Assembly (NCBI GenBank): GCA_002307235.1
Contig: DBTV01000033.1
Span: forward strand, 1-64,000
Direction of reading: 5' to 3'
DNA from: Acidobacteriaceae bacterium UBA1307
Lineage (GTDB): Bacteria; Acidobacteriota; Terriglobia; Terriglobales; Acidobacteriaceae
Length of the DNA: 64,000 nt
Positions 46,306 to 56,500 of the stretch are shown here, in pieces; position 1 is the stretch's first letter; each line of letters begins with the position of its first letter. The translations under genes and the position numbers were made by a program. Below the pieces are notes generated by a model. It had not been told where the DNA came from. It ran no database searches and worked only from the letters and a program-made list of their open reading frames with translations.

Positions 46306-46812
46306 TTATCCTTTCCCGTTTTCTACGGCAGCCAGGGCCGCGTGTTCGCCTGCGGCATTCCAGATCATCTCCACCTCGACCGCATCTTCATGCACCGCGC
46401 AAAAATGCATCCGTTCATAAAGCCTGCGCGCGGGGTTGTAGGGCACCACCTGCAGGGCCAGCGCAACGCGCGCCTCTGTCGCCTGTCGCTGGCAATCGGC
46501 GAGCACCTGCTCACCCAGGCCTTGCTGGCGCAGATCCGGCCGGATCACCAGATCGACAATGCGCCACTGTTGCGGCAATCGATGGAGCAGCAGACGGCCC
46601 ACCGGGTGCCCCGCCCCATCGCAGACAATCAGGTTTTCGGCCCGTGGATACCGCGCTGCCCAACTCACCTGCCGGCCGCGATACTGCATCTCCGCCAGTG
46701 CCATGCTCTGCTCCTCGCCGAGCCCGGCCGCCGTCAACAAACCGGCGGCCTGCTCCACAAAAAGCATGCGGACAAATGCCTCGTCCTCTGGCTGAGCAGC
46801 CCGGTATTGCAT
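46306..46812 (-). CDS. GNAT-family N-acetyltransferase
   Basis: A 168-residue acetyl-CoA-dependent acetyltransferase. The fold is clear: an N-terminal QYRAAQPEDEAFVRML helix start, LIVCDGAGHPVGRLLLHR strands near 60-77, and motif A VIRPDLRQQGLGEQVLADC (residues ~88-106) with the acetyl-CoA-binding RQQGLG. A C-terminal NPARRLYERMHF follows. ATG at 46812 was chosen because GGAGG lies ~7 nt upstream; the longer frame adds 24 residues. It sits between the tail-collar gene (31 nt) and the NHL/Ig gene (4 nt) on the same strand. GNAT genes next to tail-collar genes recur in other bacteria, which suggests acetylation of the surface protein or its partner, but this is inference. Confidence 0.88.
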   Translation of the reverse strand: MQYRAAQPEDEAFVRMLFVEQAAGLLTAAGLGEEQSMALAEMQYRGRQVSWAARYPRAENLIVCDGAGHPVGRLLLHRLPQQWRIVDLVIRPDLRQQGLGEQVLADCQRQATEARVALALQVVPYNPARRLYERMHFCAVHEDAVEVEMIWNAAGEHAALAAVENGKG

Positions 46813-46843
46813 GATGGTTCCTCCGCTGGTCATCGACAGATTT

Positions 46844-47500
46844 TTAGGGCCGCTCCGGATAGATGCCATTGCACGCGATGACAAAGTTCACCGCCAGATA
46901 GGGGGGCTCGATGCTGGTCGTAGGCGTGACTGTTGTTCCCGCGGAGTTCACGGCCACGGTTCCTGCCGGTGTCGGAAGATTGGTAATCGAGCCAGAAGTA
47001 CCAGCAATGTTGCCCAGTGTTGTCGGTGCCGGATTGGCGAGATAAAGATTGCCAACTCCCTGGCCAGCCTTGGTGGTTCCCGCCAGGTAGTTTCCCGTCG
47101 GGGCGGGGGTGCCTCCCTGTGCCGAGGTTCCCTGCACATTGACCGTGACCGAGGGCGCTTGCGTCGGTGCGGTGCCGGTGAATGTTGCAGTATGGTTATG
47201 TACCAGAAGCGGCGTAGTGATCGCCGAACTCCCGCCCTTCTGTGCTAAAGCATAGATCGGCAAAGGGTTATTGTTTGCATCCCTCCCCGCTCCCTGGCCG
47301 AAGTGCAACGGCACACGGCTGCGCAGATCCGGCAGGGCAAAGGTATTGATCCCATCGCCGCCATAGACTGCCCCAATCAGGGTAAAGAGGGCCTGATGCT
47401 CTCTGATCTGCAACGTCTGTCCATTGCACGCCAGCCAGTCGGGAGCGGGGGCAAAACTGAAGCCCACCATGCGAATTTCGCCAACGTAATAGTCCGCCAT
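46844..47500 (-). CDS. Phage tail-collar domain (microcystin-dependent-protein type)
   Basis: A 218-residue protein of the MdpB/tail-collar type. The N-terminus (DYYVGEIRMVGFSFAPAPDW) and the motifs LACNGQTLQI, GAVYGGDGINTFALPDLRSR and PLHFGQG (residues ~20-75) are the collar signature. The middle is Gly/Thr/Pro-rich (HTATFTGTAPTQAPSVTVNV; TNLPTPAGTVAVNSAGTTV), and the end NFVIACNGIYPERP is the usual family terminus. No phage structural genes surround it, so it is a domesticated cell gene. CATAAGGAGGCAGT puts an excellent SD before the ATG. It follows the collagen-like gene by 91 nt and precedes the GNAT gene. Confidence 0.86.
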   Translation of the reverse strand: MADYYVGEIRMVGFSFAPAPDWLACNGQTLQIREHQALFTLIGAVYGGDGINTFALPDLRSRVPLHFGQGAGRDANNNPLPIYALAQKGGSSAITTPLLVHNHTATFTGTAPTQAPSVTVNVQGTSAQGGTPAPTGNYLAGTTKAGQGVGNLYLANPAPTTLGNIAGTSGSITNLPTPAGTVAVNSAGTTVTPTTSIEPPYLAVNFVIACNGIYPERP

Positions 47501-47591
47501 ACTGCCTCCTTATGTTTCGGTTTTGTTGCGGTTTTCTTCTGTCGCGCGAACTTTACCGGCAACGCGGCACAGCCTTGCTTTGCGTTTCGTA

Positions 47592-50042
47592 CTAGGGAAC
47601 CAGAATCGTGCGCGGATCGGAAACATAGGTCGAGAAGACATTGCCCGTGCTTCCGGCTACCGAGGCGGTGTTGCCGCTGTAAGTTCCATGGCCGCCGTTG
47701 CCACCACAGGCACCGCCAGGAAGTCCATATCCGTTTCCAGTACTGGAGCCGCCTGCCGCTCCGCCGACGACATTGACGGTGCCCGGCGTGATGGACGAGC
47801 TCGGTGCGACGAAGTGCACAATACCGCCGCCGCCACCGCCGCCGGAATCAGAAGCACTGTCGGGGCCGCCAGCGGCGCCATTGGCATTGATCGTTCCCGT
47901 ATTGCTGACCGAGGTCGCGGAAATCAGAATCACAATACCACCGGCACCGCCGCCGGATGTGGCATACTGGGTGCCCATAGTTTCGTACATTCCGGCGACC
48001 CCGTTGGCGTTGATCGTGCCGCTGATGGCGACCGCCCCCGAGGCCAGAATCTGCAGGCTGCCTCCCCCAAGGGCATCGGTGGTGCTTGCCTTGTACAGCG
48101 TGCCGCCCGCGCCGCCGCCCATGGGGCCGGGGTTTAGAATTTTGGCCTGCGCGGCCTTGGGAATGGCATAGGTCGGCCCATAGGTTCCGGCCGTGTCCGG
48201 GCTGCTCCCAACCATCCCGATCGCTGCTCCCGGAGCGACCGTCAGGGTTCCGGCAATATTCACCGCGCCGAGCGAGCGAATGACCGTGCCGGAGGGCACC
48301 GTCAACGTGACGCCGCTTGAAACCGTAAAGCTTGAGCACTGAATCCCTGTCGTGACCAGCGTCATGGTCCAGTCGGTGTTGGAGGTGATGCTGCAAACAC
48401 CGGTCGAGGTGCCGTCGCTGCCGTCCCCATAGATATTGGCCGAGCCGGCCGGGCCAGCATCGCCGCGGGGAATCGTAAAATTCAACGTCGCCGCGCTGCT
48501 CGTGCCGCTGTTGGTTACGCTTGCGGAACTGCCCGTCGCGCCGGTCGTCACCGTGCCCACTGCGACCGTCGCCGCCGCCCCAGTGTCGCCGACAACACCC
48601 TGCGGAATGGAGAAGTTCAAACTTGCCGCGCTGCTCGTGCCCGCGTTGGTTACGGTGGCGGAGCTGCCCGCCGCACCCGTCGTTACCGTGCCGATCGCAA
48701 TCGTGGCCGCCGCGCCATCGGTGCCCTTTTTGGCCAGCAAGGCCCAATAGGTGCCGATGACTCCGGTTCCCGCCGCCACGTCGGTCGCCGGATCATGCGC
48801 GATATTTCCGTCGGCAAGGGAGATATAGCTCGATCCGTTCTGTGCGGCCGCATCGCCTTTGGCGTAGGTCGTTCCGCTGTTATAGGCACCGATGAAGCTG
48901 ACCGGTGGGCCGGCGGGGCCGGTTGCCCCCTGTGCCCCGATGACGCCTGCCGGTCCCGTTGCACCGGTGGCCCCCGTCGCACCGGTTGCGCCGGTCGCTC
49001 CCGTGGCGCCCGGCGCGCCGGTCGCACCGGCCGGAATGGTGAAATTCAATATCGCCGCGTTGCCCGTCCCTGTGTTGGTTACGCTGGCGGAGCTGCCCGC
49101 CGCGCCGGTCGTCGTCGTGCCCAAGCTGACGGTTCCCGCCAGTCCTGCCTTGGCCAGCAAGGCCCAGGTCGTTCCGCTTCCGCTCACATCGGTGGCCGGA
49201 TCCACATTAAAATTCGAGGTAAGCGCAATGTAACTCGCGCCGCCCTCCGAGACCGTATCGCCGCGCGCATAGATCGTGCTGCTGGACCAGGCACCCTGGA
49301 AGGTGACCGGCGGCCCCTGTGCTCCCGTGGCACCTGTGGCACCTGTGGCTCCCGTCGCGCCGGGAGCACCGGCCGGAATGGCGAAGTTGAAAATCGCCGC
49401 GCTGCTTGTGCCCGCATTCGTCACGCTGGCGGAGCTGCCTGCCGCGCTGGTCGTCACCGAGCCGACGGAAATCGTCGCCGCCGTGCCCTGCTGCCCGGCC
49501 AGGGTGATCTGGAGCGCCGCCGGATGGCTGGTCTCGTTGTTTTCCTTCGAGTCGAGAACGATATTGCCTGCCGAAGAGCTCAACGCGAGTCCATAATTCG
49601 TGGACGGCGTCGTGACCCAGCCCTGCACCAATGACGTCACATCGACATCGATAAACTGATTGGCGGCCGTCGGCGTAAAGGTGCCCACGGCGGTTCCCAG
49701 CGTAGGAATCGAGTTATACGTGACGCTGGACTCGCTCCAGGCGCTCGAAACCGGCAGCACACTGACTGCGCCCGAGGCATTGATGCGGTTGATGTACACA
49801 CGCAGCGTGGCCTTGCCGATCTGGCTGCTGGTTGTGCCCGACGGCAGCGCCGAAAGATCAAAGGAAATCAGGGCCGTGCCGTTGCTGTTGACGTACAGAT
49901 TCGAGAGGCTGCCGTAGTTTACGGCCGGGTGAGCGCTGTTCACGTACGCATCTCCCGACACATTCGCTTCGGTCGCCTGGATCGCTCCAGGGATCAGAAT
50001 CATCCCGGCTACGACCAACCAGTATCGGATGCGCTCTCTCAT
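47592..50042 (-). CDS. Large secreted DNRLRE/collagen-like repeat protein
   Basis: An 816-residue secreted protein. The order after the signal peptide is: a DNRLRE-type beta-sandwich (~30-190); a 37-residue repeat occurring four times (each with a TTGAAGSS-type turn and an LNFxIPxG end); a G-x-T/Q collagen-like run (GATGATGATG...) in two places; two chitin-binding-like modules (TIYARGDTVSEGGASYIAL; TTYAKGDAAAQNGSSYISL); and a long beta-helical, Gly-rich C-terminal half (about 480-816). ATG at 50042 has AAGGAG 6 nt upstream; the longer frame adds 40 residues with no SD. Such chimeras look like fibrous surface adhesins or tail-fibre-derived proteins. It is first in the five-gene operon. Confidence 0.85.
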   Translation of the reverse strand: MRERIRYWLVVAGMILIPGAIQATEANVSGDAYVNSAHPAVNYGSLSNLYVNSNGTALISFDLSALPSGTTSSQIGKATLRVYINRINASGAVSVLPVSSAWSESSVTYNSIPTLGTAVGTFTPTAANQFIDVDVTSLVQGWVTTPSTNYGLALSSSAGNIVLDSKENNETSHPAALQITLAGQQGTAATISVGSVTTSAAGSSASVTNAGTSSAAIFNFAIPAGAPGATGATGATGATGAQGPPVTFQGAWSSSTIYARGDTVSEGGASYIALTSNFNVDPATDVSGSGTTWALLAKAGLAGTVSLGTTTTGAAGSSASVTNTGTGNAAILNFTIPAGATGAPGATGATGATGATGATGATGPAGVIGAQGATGPAGPPVSFIGAYNSGTTYAKGDAAAQNGSSYISLADGNIAHDPATDVAAGTGVIGTYWALLAKKGTDGAAATIAIGTVTTGAAGSSATVTNAGTSSAASLNFSIPQGVVGDTGAAATVAVGTVTTGATGSSASVTNSGTSSAATLNFTIPRGDAGPAGSANIYGDGSDGTSTGVCSITSNTDWTMTLVTTGIQCSSFTVSSGVTLTVPSGTVIRSLGAVNIAGTLTVAPGAAIGMVGSSPDTAGTYGPTYAIPKAAQAKILNPGPMGGGAGGTLYKASTTDALGGGSLQILASGAVAISGTINANGVAGMYETMGTQYATSGGGAGGIVILISATSVSNTGTINANGAAGGPDSASDSGGGGGGGIVHFVAPSSSITPGTVNVVGGAAGGSSTGNGYGLPGGACGGNGGHGTYSGNTASVAGSTGNVFSTYVSDPRTILVP
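48898..49032. repeat. Collagen-like tandem repeat tract
   Basis: Nine-nt units coding Gly-Ala-Thr (with Gly-Pro-Ala and Gly-Ala-Gln variants) on the minus strand, inside the DNRLRE/collagen-like gene. Such tracts change length by slippage. Confidence 0.8.
49309..49374. repeat. Second, shorter collagen-like repeat tract
   Basis: Gly-Ala-Pro, Gly-Ala-Thr and Gly-Ala-Gln triplets in the same gene, upstream in reading order of the longer tract. Confidence 0.75.
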
Positions 50043-50819
50043 TGCTCTCTCCTTCATCGGTGAAATCATCGATTTGAACCCATTCGGGACGTGTTTCTTC
50101 CGCGTGCGGTGTTGCGTCCACGAGGGATTTTCGGGATACCTCGCTGCATGCGGCGAGGCCATTCATTTTTGCGGGGACACGCGCCACCGCTCCGACAGAA
50201 GTACTCTCGGAGGCGCAAGACAAGGTTGAGCACAAAATACGGCCCTCAACCTGGTGAGACGAACAAGGCAAGGTTGACTATGTCATCGATATTCAGAAGC
50301 CCCCCAGCGAATATCAATGATAGAGCCGGTACAGACCCTGTTTTTTTCAAAGTTACAGTTGCCGAAAGAATAGCACTCCCCATCATTCCGCATTGGGCGG
50401 CGGACCATTTTCAGCAGCGGGGAACCTACTTCATCAAGGCACCCCGAGGGGTGTGTCCGGAAAGAGACAGAACATCGCACGCAAGGTGTGGTGGTTCTTC
50501 GTTATCCCATCTCTTTTGAGATGGACCATGGTTGTGGTAAATGTAGAACAGGCTTTTACGAATGCTCCAAGATAGTCTCAAACCAGAACCTATGCCTATT
50601 TGTAGACTCTAGCTTTACGGTGCGTCTCAACCCATCGCGCGGATTCAACGGTCTTTTCCATGGAGTACAGGTTTTATTTCAGCCCCGGCGCCGATCTCGG
50701 ATCGCTGTTGCTAGCGCAGTAGTGTACGAGCCGATGCAAGGGCCTTGGTTTTAAAAAGTCCTGCAATGCCCGCAAGCAGCGGTGCAGGACGATATTTAGC
50801 CTTGGAGGTGATGAACAGT
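50043..50819. other. Intergenic region upstream of sigma factor gene
   Basis: 777 bp without a convincing gene. It must carry the divergent promoters of the surface operon and of the sigma factor gene. Features: a CCATCTC-TTTT-GAGATGG hairpin (50507-50524) and GTCCTGCA/TGCAGGAC arms (50758-50765 and 50783-50790) with a 17-nt loop just before the sigma gene SD (GGAGG). The composition is lower in GC than coding DNA, and short open frames here show no recognisable motifs. Confidence 0.5.
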
Positions 50820-51419
50820 ATGCAAATACTGGATTCAGGTTCTAGCCCATATGACGAACATTCGTTTGCAGACTCTTGTTTTGTCCAGTCCCTTCAGCTA
50901 GGCGATCCTCACAGCTTTGCGGAGCTGCATCGAAGATATGGCAACACGGTTCGGGCCATCGCCATGCGGATTTTGCGCAATGCCACCGAGTCGGAGGATG
51001 TGGCGCAGATTGTCTTCATGGACATCTATCGCGCGCGGGACCTCTATGATGCCAGCAAAGGCAGCCTGCGCACGTGGGTTTTGCAGTACGCCTATCGGCG
51101 CGCCATCAACTACAAGCACGCACTGGATGCGCGCGCCTATTACCGCACGCAGGACATCGACGAGATCGATGTTCCCAGTTGCGGCGGCGTGCACTTTATT
51201 GAGGCTGCGCAGATCGTGCATCAGGCGCTCGGCAGTCTCGGCGTTGACCAGCAGACGACGTTGCGCATGATCTTTCTGGAAGGCGCGCAGATGGAGGATG
51301 TGGCGGCGCATCTGCAACAGAACGTCACCAACATTCGTCATCACTATTACCGTGGCCTGCGCAAGTTGCGTGAGGTGCTGCAACAGAAAAGGCCGCCTGA
51401 ACGGCGGCCTTCTGCGTAA
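50820..51419 (+). CDS. ECF-type RNA polymerase sigma factor
   Basis: A 199-residue sigma70-family alternative factor. Region 2 (about 20-90) reads FAELHRRYGNTVRAIAMRIL then EDVAQIVFMDIYRARDLYD, with the conserved RNA polymerase-binding and -10 recognition helices. Region 4 (about 137-185) reads LGVDQQTTLRMIFLEGAQM then EDVAAHLQQNVTNIRHHYYRGL, the helix-turn-helix that contacts the -35. The start ATG at 50820 is 11 nt after GGAGG; the ATG at 50811 is too close to it. No anti-sigma gene is adjacent; the zinc-finger protein at 56935 is the only candidate partner in the window. Convergent with the peptidase gene, 10 nt apart. Confidence 0.88.
   Translation: MQILDSGSSPYDEHSFADSCFVQSLQLGDPHSFAELHRRYGNTVRAIAMRILRNATESEDVAQIVFMDIYRARDLYDASKGSLRTWVLQYAYRRAINYKHALDARAYYRTQDIDEIDVPSCGGVHFIEAAQIVHQALGSLGVDQQTTLRMIFLEGAQMEDVAAHLQQNVTNIRHHYYRGLRKLREVLQQKRPPERRPSA
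51387..51409 (-). terminator. Terminator of the S9 peptidase gene, inside the sigma gene end
   Basis: GGCCGCC (51391-51397), loop TGAAC, GGCGGCC (51403-51409). On the minus strand TTTT follows directly, so it ends the peptidase transcript; on the plus strand only TTCTGC follows. It overlaps the last codons of the sigma gene. Confidence 0.75.
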
Positions 51420-51429
51420 CTCTGGCCTG

Positions 51430-53487
51430 CTATTGCAGGTGGCTTTCATACCAGTCCAGCACGTTCTCGAGCAGCGCTTCCTGATGGTCCAGTTCGGCAA
51501 AGACGTGCGGCTCGCGGGGAAAGCGGATCATCTTCGCTTCCTTGCCCTGGAAGCGCAGTCCGCGGTAATACTCTTCTCCCTGGCGAATCGGCACGCGATC
51601 GTCGGACTCGCCGTGCACGATGAGAGCAGGCGTCGTGCACTGGTTCAGGTGTGCCACCGGCGAGCGGTTCCAATAGAGCGCGCGGTGGGTGGCGAAGTCC
51701 TCAAGGTAGCCATCGAGAAAGCTGGGCGCAATATCGGTCGTGGTCGCCATTGAAACCAGATCGGTGACGCCGGCACCAATGACAGCGGCTTTGAAGCGGT
51801 TGGTGTGCGCGATGGTCCAGGAGGTCATGTAACCGCCATAGCTCCAGCCACCGGCAACGAGCTTGTTCTTGTCGGCGATGCCCTGTTGCAGAAGCCAGTC
51901 AACGCCGTCGATCTCATCCTGATAATCGCCGCCGCCAAGATCCTGAAAGTTGGCCTCGGCAAACTCCGGCCCCTGTCCATCGGAGCCGCGAGGATTGGGC
52001 AGCAGAACGGCATAGCCGCGCGAGGCCAGCAACTGCGCCCAGTCGTGCCAGGAACCGAGCCAGCCCGATTCCCACACGCCCTCGGGTCCGCCGTGAAACT
52101 GCACGAGCGTCTTGTACTGCTTGCCTGCCTCGTACCCTGCGGGCAGAATCAGAACGCCGGCGATGGTGCGTCCGTCACGACTGCTCTTCCACTCCACCTC
52201 CTTCACCGTGCCCAGCTTCCACTGGCTTACCTGAGGATTGGTTTCGGTCAGGGTTTGCCAACGGCCGGCGCTGAGCGTGGTTACCTCGGCCGGATGCGTG
52301 GATGTGCCGGTGGCAAAGGCAACCAGGCTGCTATCGCGCGAAAGCGAGTAGTCGCGCAGACCGCCCTCGTGCCGGGCACGAATGTTGGCCTTGCCCGTGG
52401 CGAGGTCGACATCGGCGAAGACCTCGGTGGTGAGCCGCACTCCGTTCACCGTCAGATGTTTTCCGTCGCTGCTCCACTGCGCATTGGACCAGGTGACGGG
52501 CAGGTTGGCGCCAATCTGCGCCTCTTTGGCAGTGCGCAGGTCATAGAGAATCGGCAGCCCGGTGATGGTCAGCCTGGTCATCTTGCTGAAGCTCAGATGC
52601 TCGCCATCCGGTGACCAGTGCACGCTGGCCGATGCGGCGTGCTCGGCAAGAGTCTTCTCCACCTCGCCGGTGCCGGCATCGAGAATCTGCACCTTTGAAA
52701 CGCGCCAAAAATCGTCGAGCCGGGGCGTGGGAGCAATGCGCGCAACAAAATGCTTGCCATCCGGTGACCAGTCAAAGTCGCAGAGATTGCGATCGCCGAG
52801 CGTGACCAGCCGCGCGGTGTGCGAGGCAAGATCGTAGACATAGAGCCGCGCAAAGCGGTAGTCGGCATCAACCTGCCAGTCGTCGATCTTCTTTTCCTTT
52901 TTCTCGGCCTGAGCCTTGGTGTCGGTGTCGTCGCGCAGAAAGGCGATCTGGCTGCCATCGGGCGACCATTTGAACTCCTTGATCTCACCGGGCAGATTGG
53001 TCAGGGGCAGAGCCTCGCCGCCATTCGGAGAGATGAGCCACAACTGGCGGCCCTGCGGCTTGTCCTTCGCGGCGGATTCTTTGGTTGCCTCGACCAGCTC
53101 CGGACGGCTTTCGATGCGGGCGAGGGCAAAGGGAAAGGGCGAGTCGCCGTGCAGAAGAATGGGATTTTTGCGCGTGGACAGAAAGGCCAACTGCTTGCCG
53201 TCGGGCGACCAGCGGGGTGCATTGTCAACGCCGTCGCTGTGCGTCAATCTGTGTGCGCTGCCGGTCTGCCCCGTGTTGACGAGCCAGAGACTCTGCACCT
53301 TGGCATTGATGGCCGGCTGCGGCGTCTGCACCGAATAGGCGATCTGCTTTCCGTCGGGGGAAAGCTGCACCTCGGCGACTTTTTTCAGCGTCACGATCTC
53401 ACGCGGAGCGATCGCATGCTGCTGGCCCAGAGCGCACAGCGGCATCGAAAGCAGAACAGCGGAAAGCACGAAGGAACGAGTTGTCAT
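51430..53487 (-). CDS. S9-family (prolyl oligopeptidase/DPP-like) exported peptidase
   Basis: A 685-residue serine peptidase with a signal peptide (ending MPLCALGQQ). The N-terminal ~400 residues form a beta-propeller of WD40-like PD40 blades (repeated SPDGKQIAFLS-like segments). The C-terminal alpha/beta-hydrolase has the triad S549 (GGWSYGGYMT), D629 (HGESDDRV) and H661 (REPHVFAELDH). It probably cleaves Xaa-Pro or other dipeptides from peptides in the periplasm. The start is ATG at 53487 with GAGG ~7 nt upstream; the longer frame begins 4 codons earlier without one. It follows receptor 4 on the same strand with a terminator between, so they may be separate or partly linked. Confidence 0.88.
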   Translation of the reverse strand: MTTRSFVLSAVLLSMPLCALGQQHAIAPREIVTLKKVAEVQLSPDGKQIAYSVQTPQPAINAKVQSLWLVNTGQTGSAHRLTHSDGVDNAPRWSPDGKQLAFLSTRKNPILLHGDSPFPFALARIESRPELVEATKESAAKDKPQGRQLWLISPNGGEALPLTNLPGEIKEFKWSPDGSQIAFLRDDTDTKAQAEKKEKKIDDWQVDADYRFARLYVYDLASHTARLVTLGDRNLCDFDWSPDGKHFVARIAPTPRLDDFWRVSKVQILDAGTGEVEKTLAEHAASASVHWSPDGEHLSFSKMTRLTITGLPILYDLRTAKEAQIGANLPVTWSNAQWSSDGKHLTVNGVRLTTEVFADVDLATGKANIRARHEGGLRDYSLSRDSSLVAFATGTSTHPAEVTTLSAGRWQTLTETNPQVSQWKLGTVKEVEWKSSRDGRTIAGVLILPAGYEAGKQYKTLVQFHGGPEGVWESGWLGSWHDWAQLLASRGYAVLLPNPRGSDGQGPEFAEANFQDLGGGDYQDEIDGVDWLLQQGIADKNKLVAGGWSYGGYMTSWTIAHTNRFKAAVIGAGVTDLVSMATTTDIAPSFLDGYLEDFATHRALYWNRSPVAHLNQCTTPALIVHGESDDRVPIRQGEEYYRGLRFQGKEAKMIRFPREPHVFAELDHQEALLENVLDWYESHLQ

Positions 53488-53537
53488 CCAGTACCTCATC
53501 GATCAAAAAAAAGTGAAAACAGAAAAAGGGTAAAAAT

Positions 53538-53563
53538 GGGGTGCCCGCAAGAACGGACACCCC
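53538..53563 (-). terminator. Terminator between receptor 4 and the S9 peptidase
   Basis: GGGGTGTCCG, 6-nt loop, CGGGCACCCC (10 pairs with one U-G) on the minus strand, followed by ATTTTTACCCTTTTTC. Lies after the receptor 4 stop and before the peptidase ATG. Confidence 0.75.
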
Positions 53564-53594
53564 ACGGCGTTGGTCGTCATGATGCGGACAGCAT

Positions 53595-56500
53595 CTAGAA
53601 CTGGTACTTGACCGCAAACTGCACCTGACGCGCCGTGCCGAAGCCAAGCGTGTTGCCGAAGGTGCTTGAGATGGTGCCGAAGGTGGCCGAGGTCGGCGTC
53701 CAGGCGACATTCGGAAAACCAAAGTTGGCGTGGTTGAGCAGGTTGAAGATCTCCGCGCGGAACTGGATGTTCTGACGACCGCTCAGATGCGTGTCCTTCA
53801 AGGCGGCAAAGTCGATCTGCGTGAACTTGGCACCATAGACGGTGTTTCGACGCGAGTTGCCGAAGGTTCCCGTCGCAGGCCTGGACCAGGCCGAACGATT
53901 CAGATAGGTCACGTAGCCGTTCGAGTCCAGCGTGCGGGTCACGTAGCGAGAGGCGCCCGCAACCACATCGGGCCGCTGGTTGGTGTAGTTCAGGTTGCCA
54001 TAGGTGTTGATGCCCGACATGGCCACGCTCGAGGTGACGCCACTGCGAAGAATGCCGAGACTGTTGATGCTCCAGCCAGAGGCCAGCGTGGTGACTACCG
54101 GAATGTTGCGGCCCAGCAGGGCATGGCCCTTGCCGATGGGCAACTGATAGTTGAGGCTGTAGCTGAGGTTGTGGCGAATGTCGCCTGAACCATTGCCGCG
54201 CTCCGCCTTCAGATCGTCGTTGTTCTGCGGATTGCTGCTGTACAGGCCCTGATCCTGCACGTCGTCGATGACATGGCCCCAGCTATAGTTGGCCGTGGCG
54301 TTCAACTGTTTGCCGATCCGCTGCTTGTACTGGAGCTGGAATCCGTTGTAACCGCTGAAGCCGTTGTTGTTTTCAAGATAGATGCTGCCGAAGGCGGTAT
54401 TCGGGCGCACCGTCTGGTTCTTCTTGTAGAGATTGATATCGGTGCGACGCCATAGGTTGACGCCGTGGTTGCCCACATAGCCGACCTGCACGGCCGCGCC
54501 GCGGCCCAGATCCTGTGCCACGCTCAGGTTCCACTGCGTGGTGTAGATATCGGGCTTGCTGGTCGGAAAGCCATAACCGGTGGGCGTGATCGCCGTCGCG
54601 GAGGCAACGTAGCTGGCATAAGGATAAGAGAGGCCCGGGTTGGCGGTCTGCGTCAGCGTCCAGTTTCCACTGATGGTGTTCAGCGGCACATAATAGGCGC
54701 CAAAGCCCACCGGATAGGCCTGATAAAAGATGCCCGTTCCCAGCTTGACCACGGTCCTGGTCAGCGGCGACCAGGAGAAACCAAGGCGCGGCGAGAAGTC
54801 CCGGAAGTTGGTGTTGAAGTAAGGCTGTCCCTTGCTCATCAAGGCGCCGGTACGCGGATCGAAGGCCTGCGTGCCGTCATCCTTGTCGTGCGGATCGGTG
54901 GCCCAGTCATAGCGCAATCCATAGTTGACCACAAAGTTCTGTGCGAGCTGCCAACTGTCTTGCAGATAGCCGCCCACCTGTGTGGCGCGTGTGCCGTGGC
55001 CCGGATCGCCGGCGCTCTGCGTAACCTGCAGAACCGTGTTGGCCTCGAAGGCCGCGATGCTGGCATAGGAGACGCTGGCCGTCGTAATGTTCTTGCGGTT
55101 GATCTGAATGCGGTAAACGGTCGCGCCGCCCTTGAGGGTGTGGCGTCCGTGAACCAGCGTGAGATTGTCGCCCCACTGGTAGCTGTTGTTGTTTGAGATC
55201 GAATCGCCGCGCGAGCCGACCACCGCATCAACGCCGCTGATGGAGATCTGTGGAAGATCTTCGGCCGACTCAATGCGGCTGGCCCAGCGTTGCAGGCCAA
55301 TCAGAGCATCGTTGATCACATGCGAATTGAAGATGTGCTGCTCGTGAACGGCAATGTTGGTGGTGCGCAGCGGCACGGACTGATGATCGCTGAGGCCGAG
55401 CGCTGTGGTGGTTACGCCGAACAGCGGACCGGCCGTGTAGGAATCGTTCACATTCACGCGAACAAAGAAGGGATCGTTCGGCGTGAACTTGTGATCGATG
55501 CGAATGCTGCCGGTGTTTTCGGTGACCTGTGTGTTTGAAACCGTTTTGTAGATCACCGTCGAGGCCGTGGTGGTGCTGGCAACGGTCGGCATGGCGTTCA
55601 GAATCGGAGCCAGCTCCGGGTGCGCGGCGAGCGCGATGCTGCGGGCAGAGTTGCTGAGCACGCTGCCGGTGCCGATGATGCCGATGGTCTGGCGCGAACC
55701 CTCGTAATTGCCGAAGAAGAAGGTGCGATCCCGATAGAGCGGACCCGAAAGATTGCCACCGAAATCGTTGAAGCGGAAACGCGGCTTGGTATCCCGCGCA
55801 AAGTAGTTATGCGCATCGAGGGCTTCGTTGCGGAAGTAGTCGTAGGTGGTTCCATGCAGCAGATTGCTGCCCGATTTGGTGACGATGTTGACGAGCGAGC
55901 CGGCCGCGCGGCCGTACTCGGCCGGGTAACCGCTGGTCTGTGCGCGGAACTCCTGAATGGTTTCAAGCGAGCCGGTGAGCAGACGCGCGCCGCGCTCGAA
56001 GCCGTTGGCCATGTACGGTTGATCGACGCGCGAGGCATCGACGCCATCGACGGAGAACTGATTGTGCACCGTGTGCGCGCCGTCGAAGCTGATGTCGGAG
56101 ATGTAGCGGCTGCGAGCCACCGCACCCGGCGTGATCAGGCTCAAACGCGCGTAATCGCGACCGTTGACGGGCAGGCTATCGAGCTGCTTTTCCGTGACGG
56201 TATCGCCAATCGAGGTCGAGGTCTTGTCGAGAGCAAGGGAAACCTCTTCGGCACTGACCTCGACGGTCTCCGCGCTTTTCCCGATGGAAAGCGTCACATT
56301 CGCGCTGGAGGAGCTTGCCGCATTCAGTCGAAACGGACCGACCGACTGCGATTGAAAACCCGCCGCGGCAATGCGTACGGTGTACTCGTCGGCTTCCAGA
56401 TTGGGGAAGCTGTAGAAGCCGTGATCGTCGGTTTGTGTCGTGCGTTCGTAGCCCTTGGTGCTGCTGCGCACCGTAACCTGCGCACCGGCAACGACGGCCT

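Noticed and set aside
48898..49374. Possible CRISPR-like periodic repeats
   Set aside because: The periodicity is in-frame Gly-x-x codons of a collagen-like protein without spacers of constant length; no cas genes are present.
46844..50042. A prophage tail module
   Set aside because: Only the collar fold and repeats are phage-like; there are no capsid, baseplate, sheath or lysis genes, and both neighbours carry cell-type export signals or functions.
50091..50754. Open frames of 142 and 88 codons in the region before the sigma factor
   Set aside because: They overlap a divergent promoter region and each other, lack ribosome sites, and show no recognisable domain.
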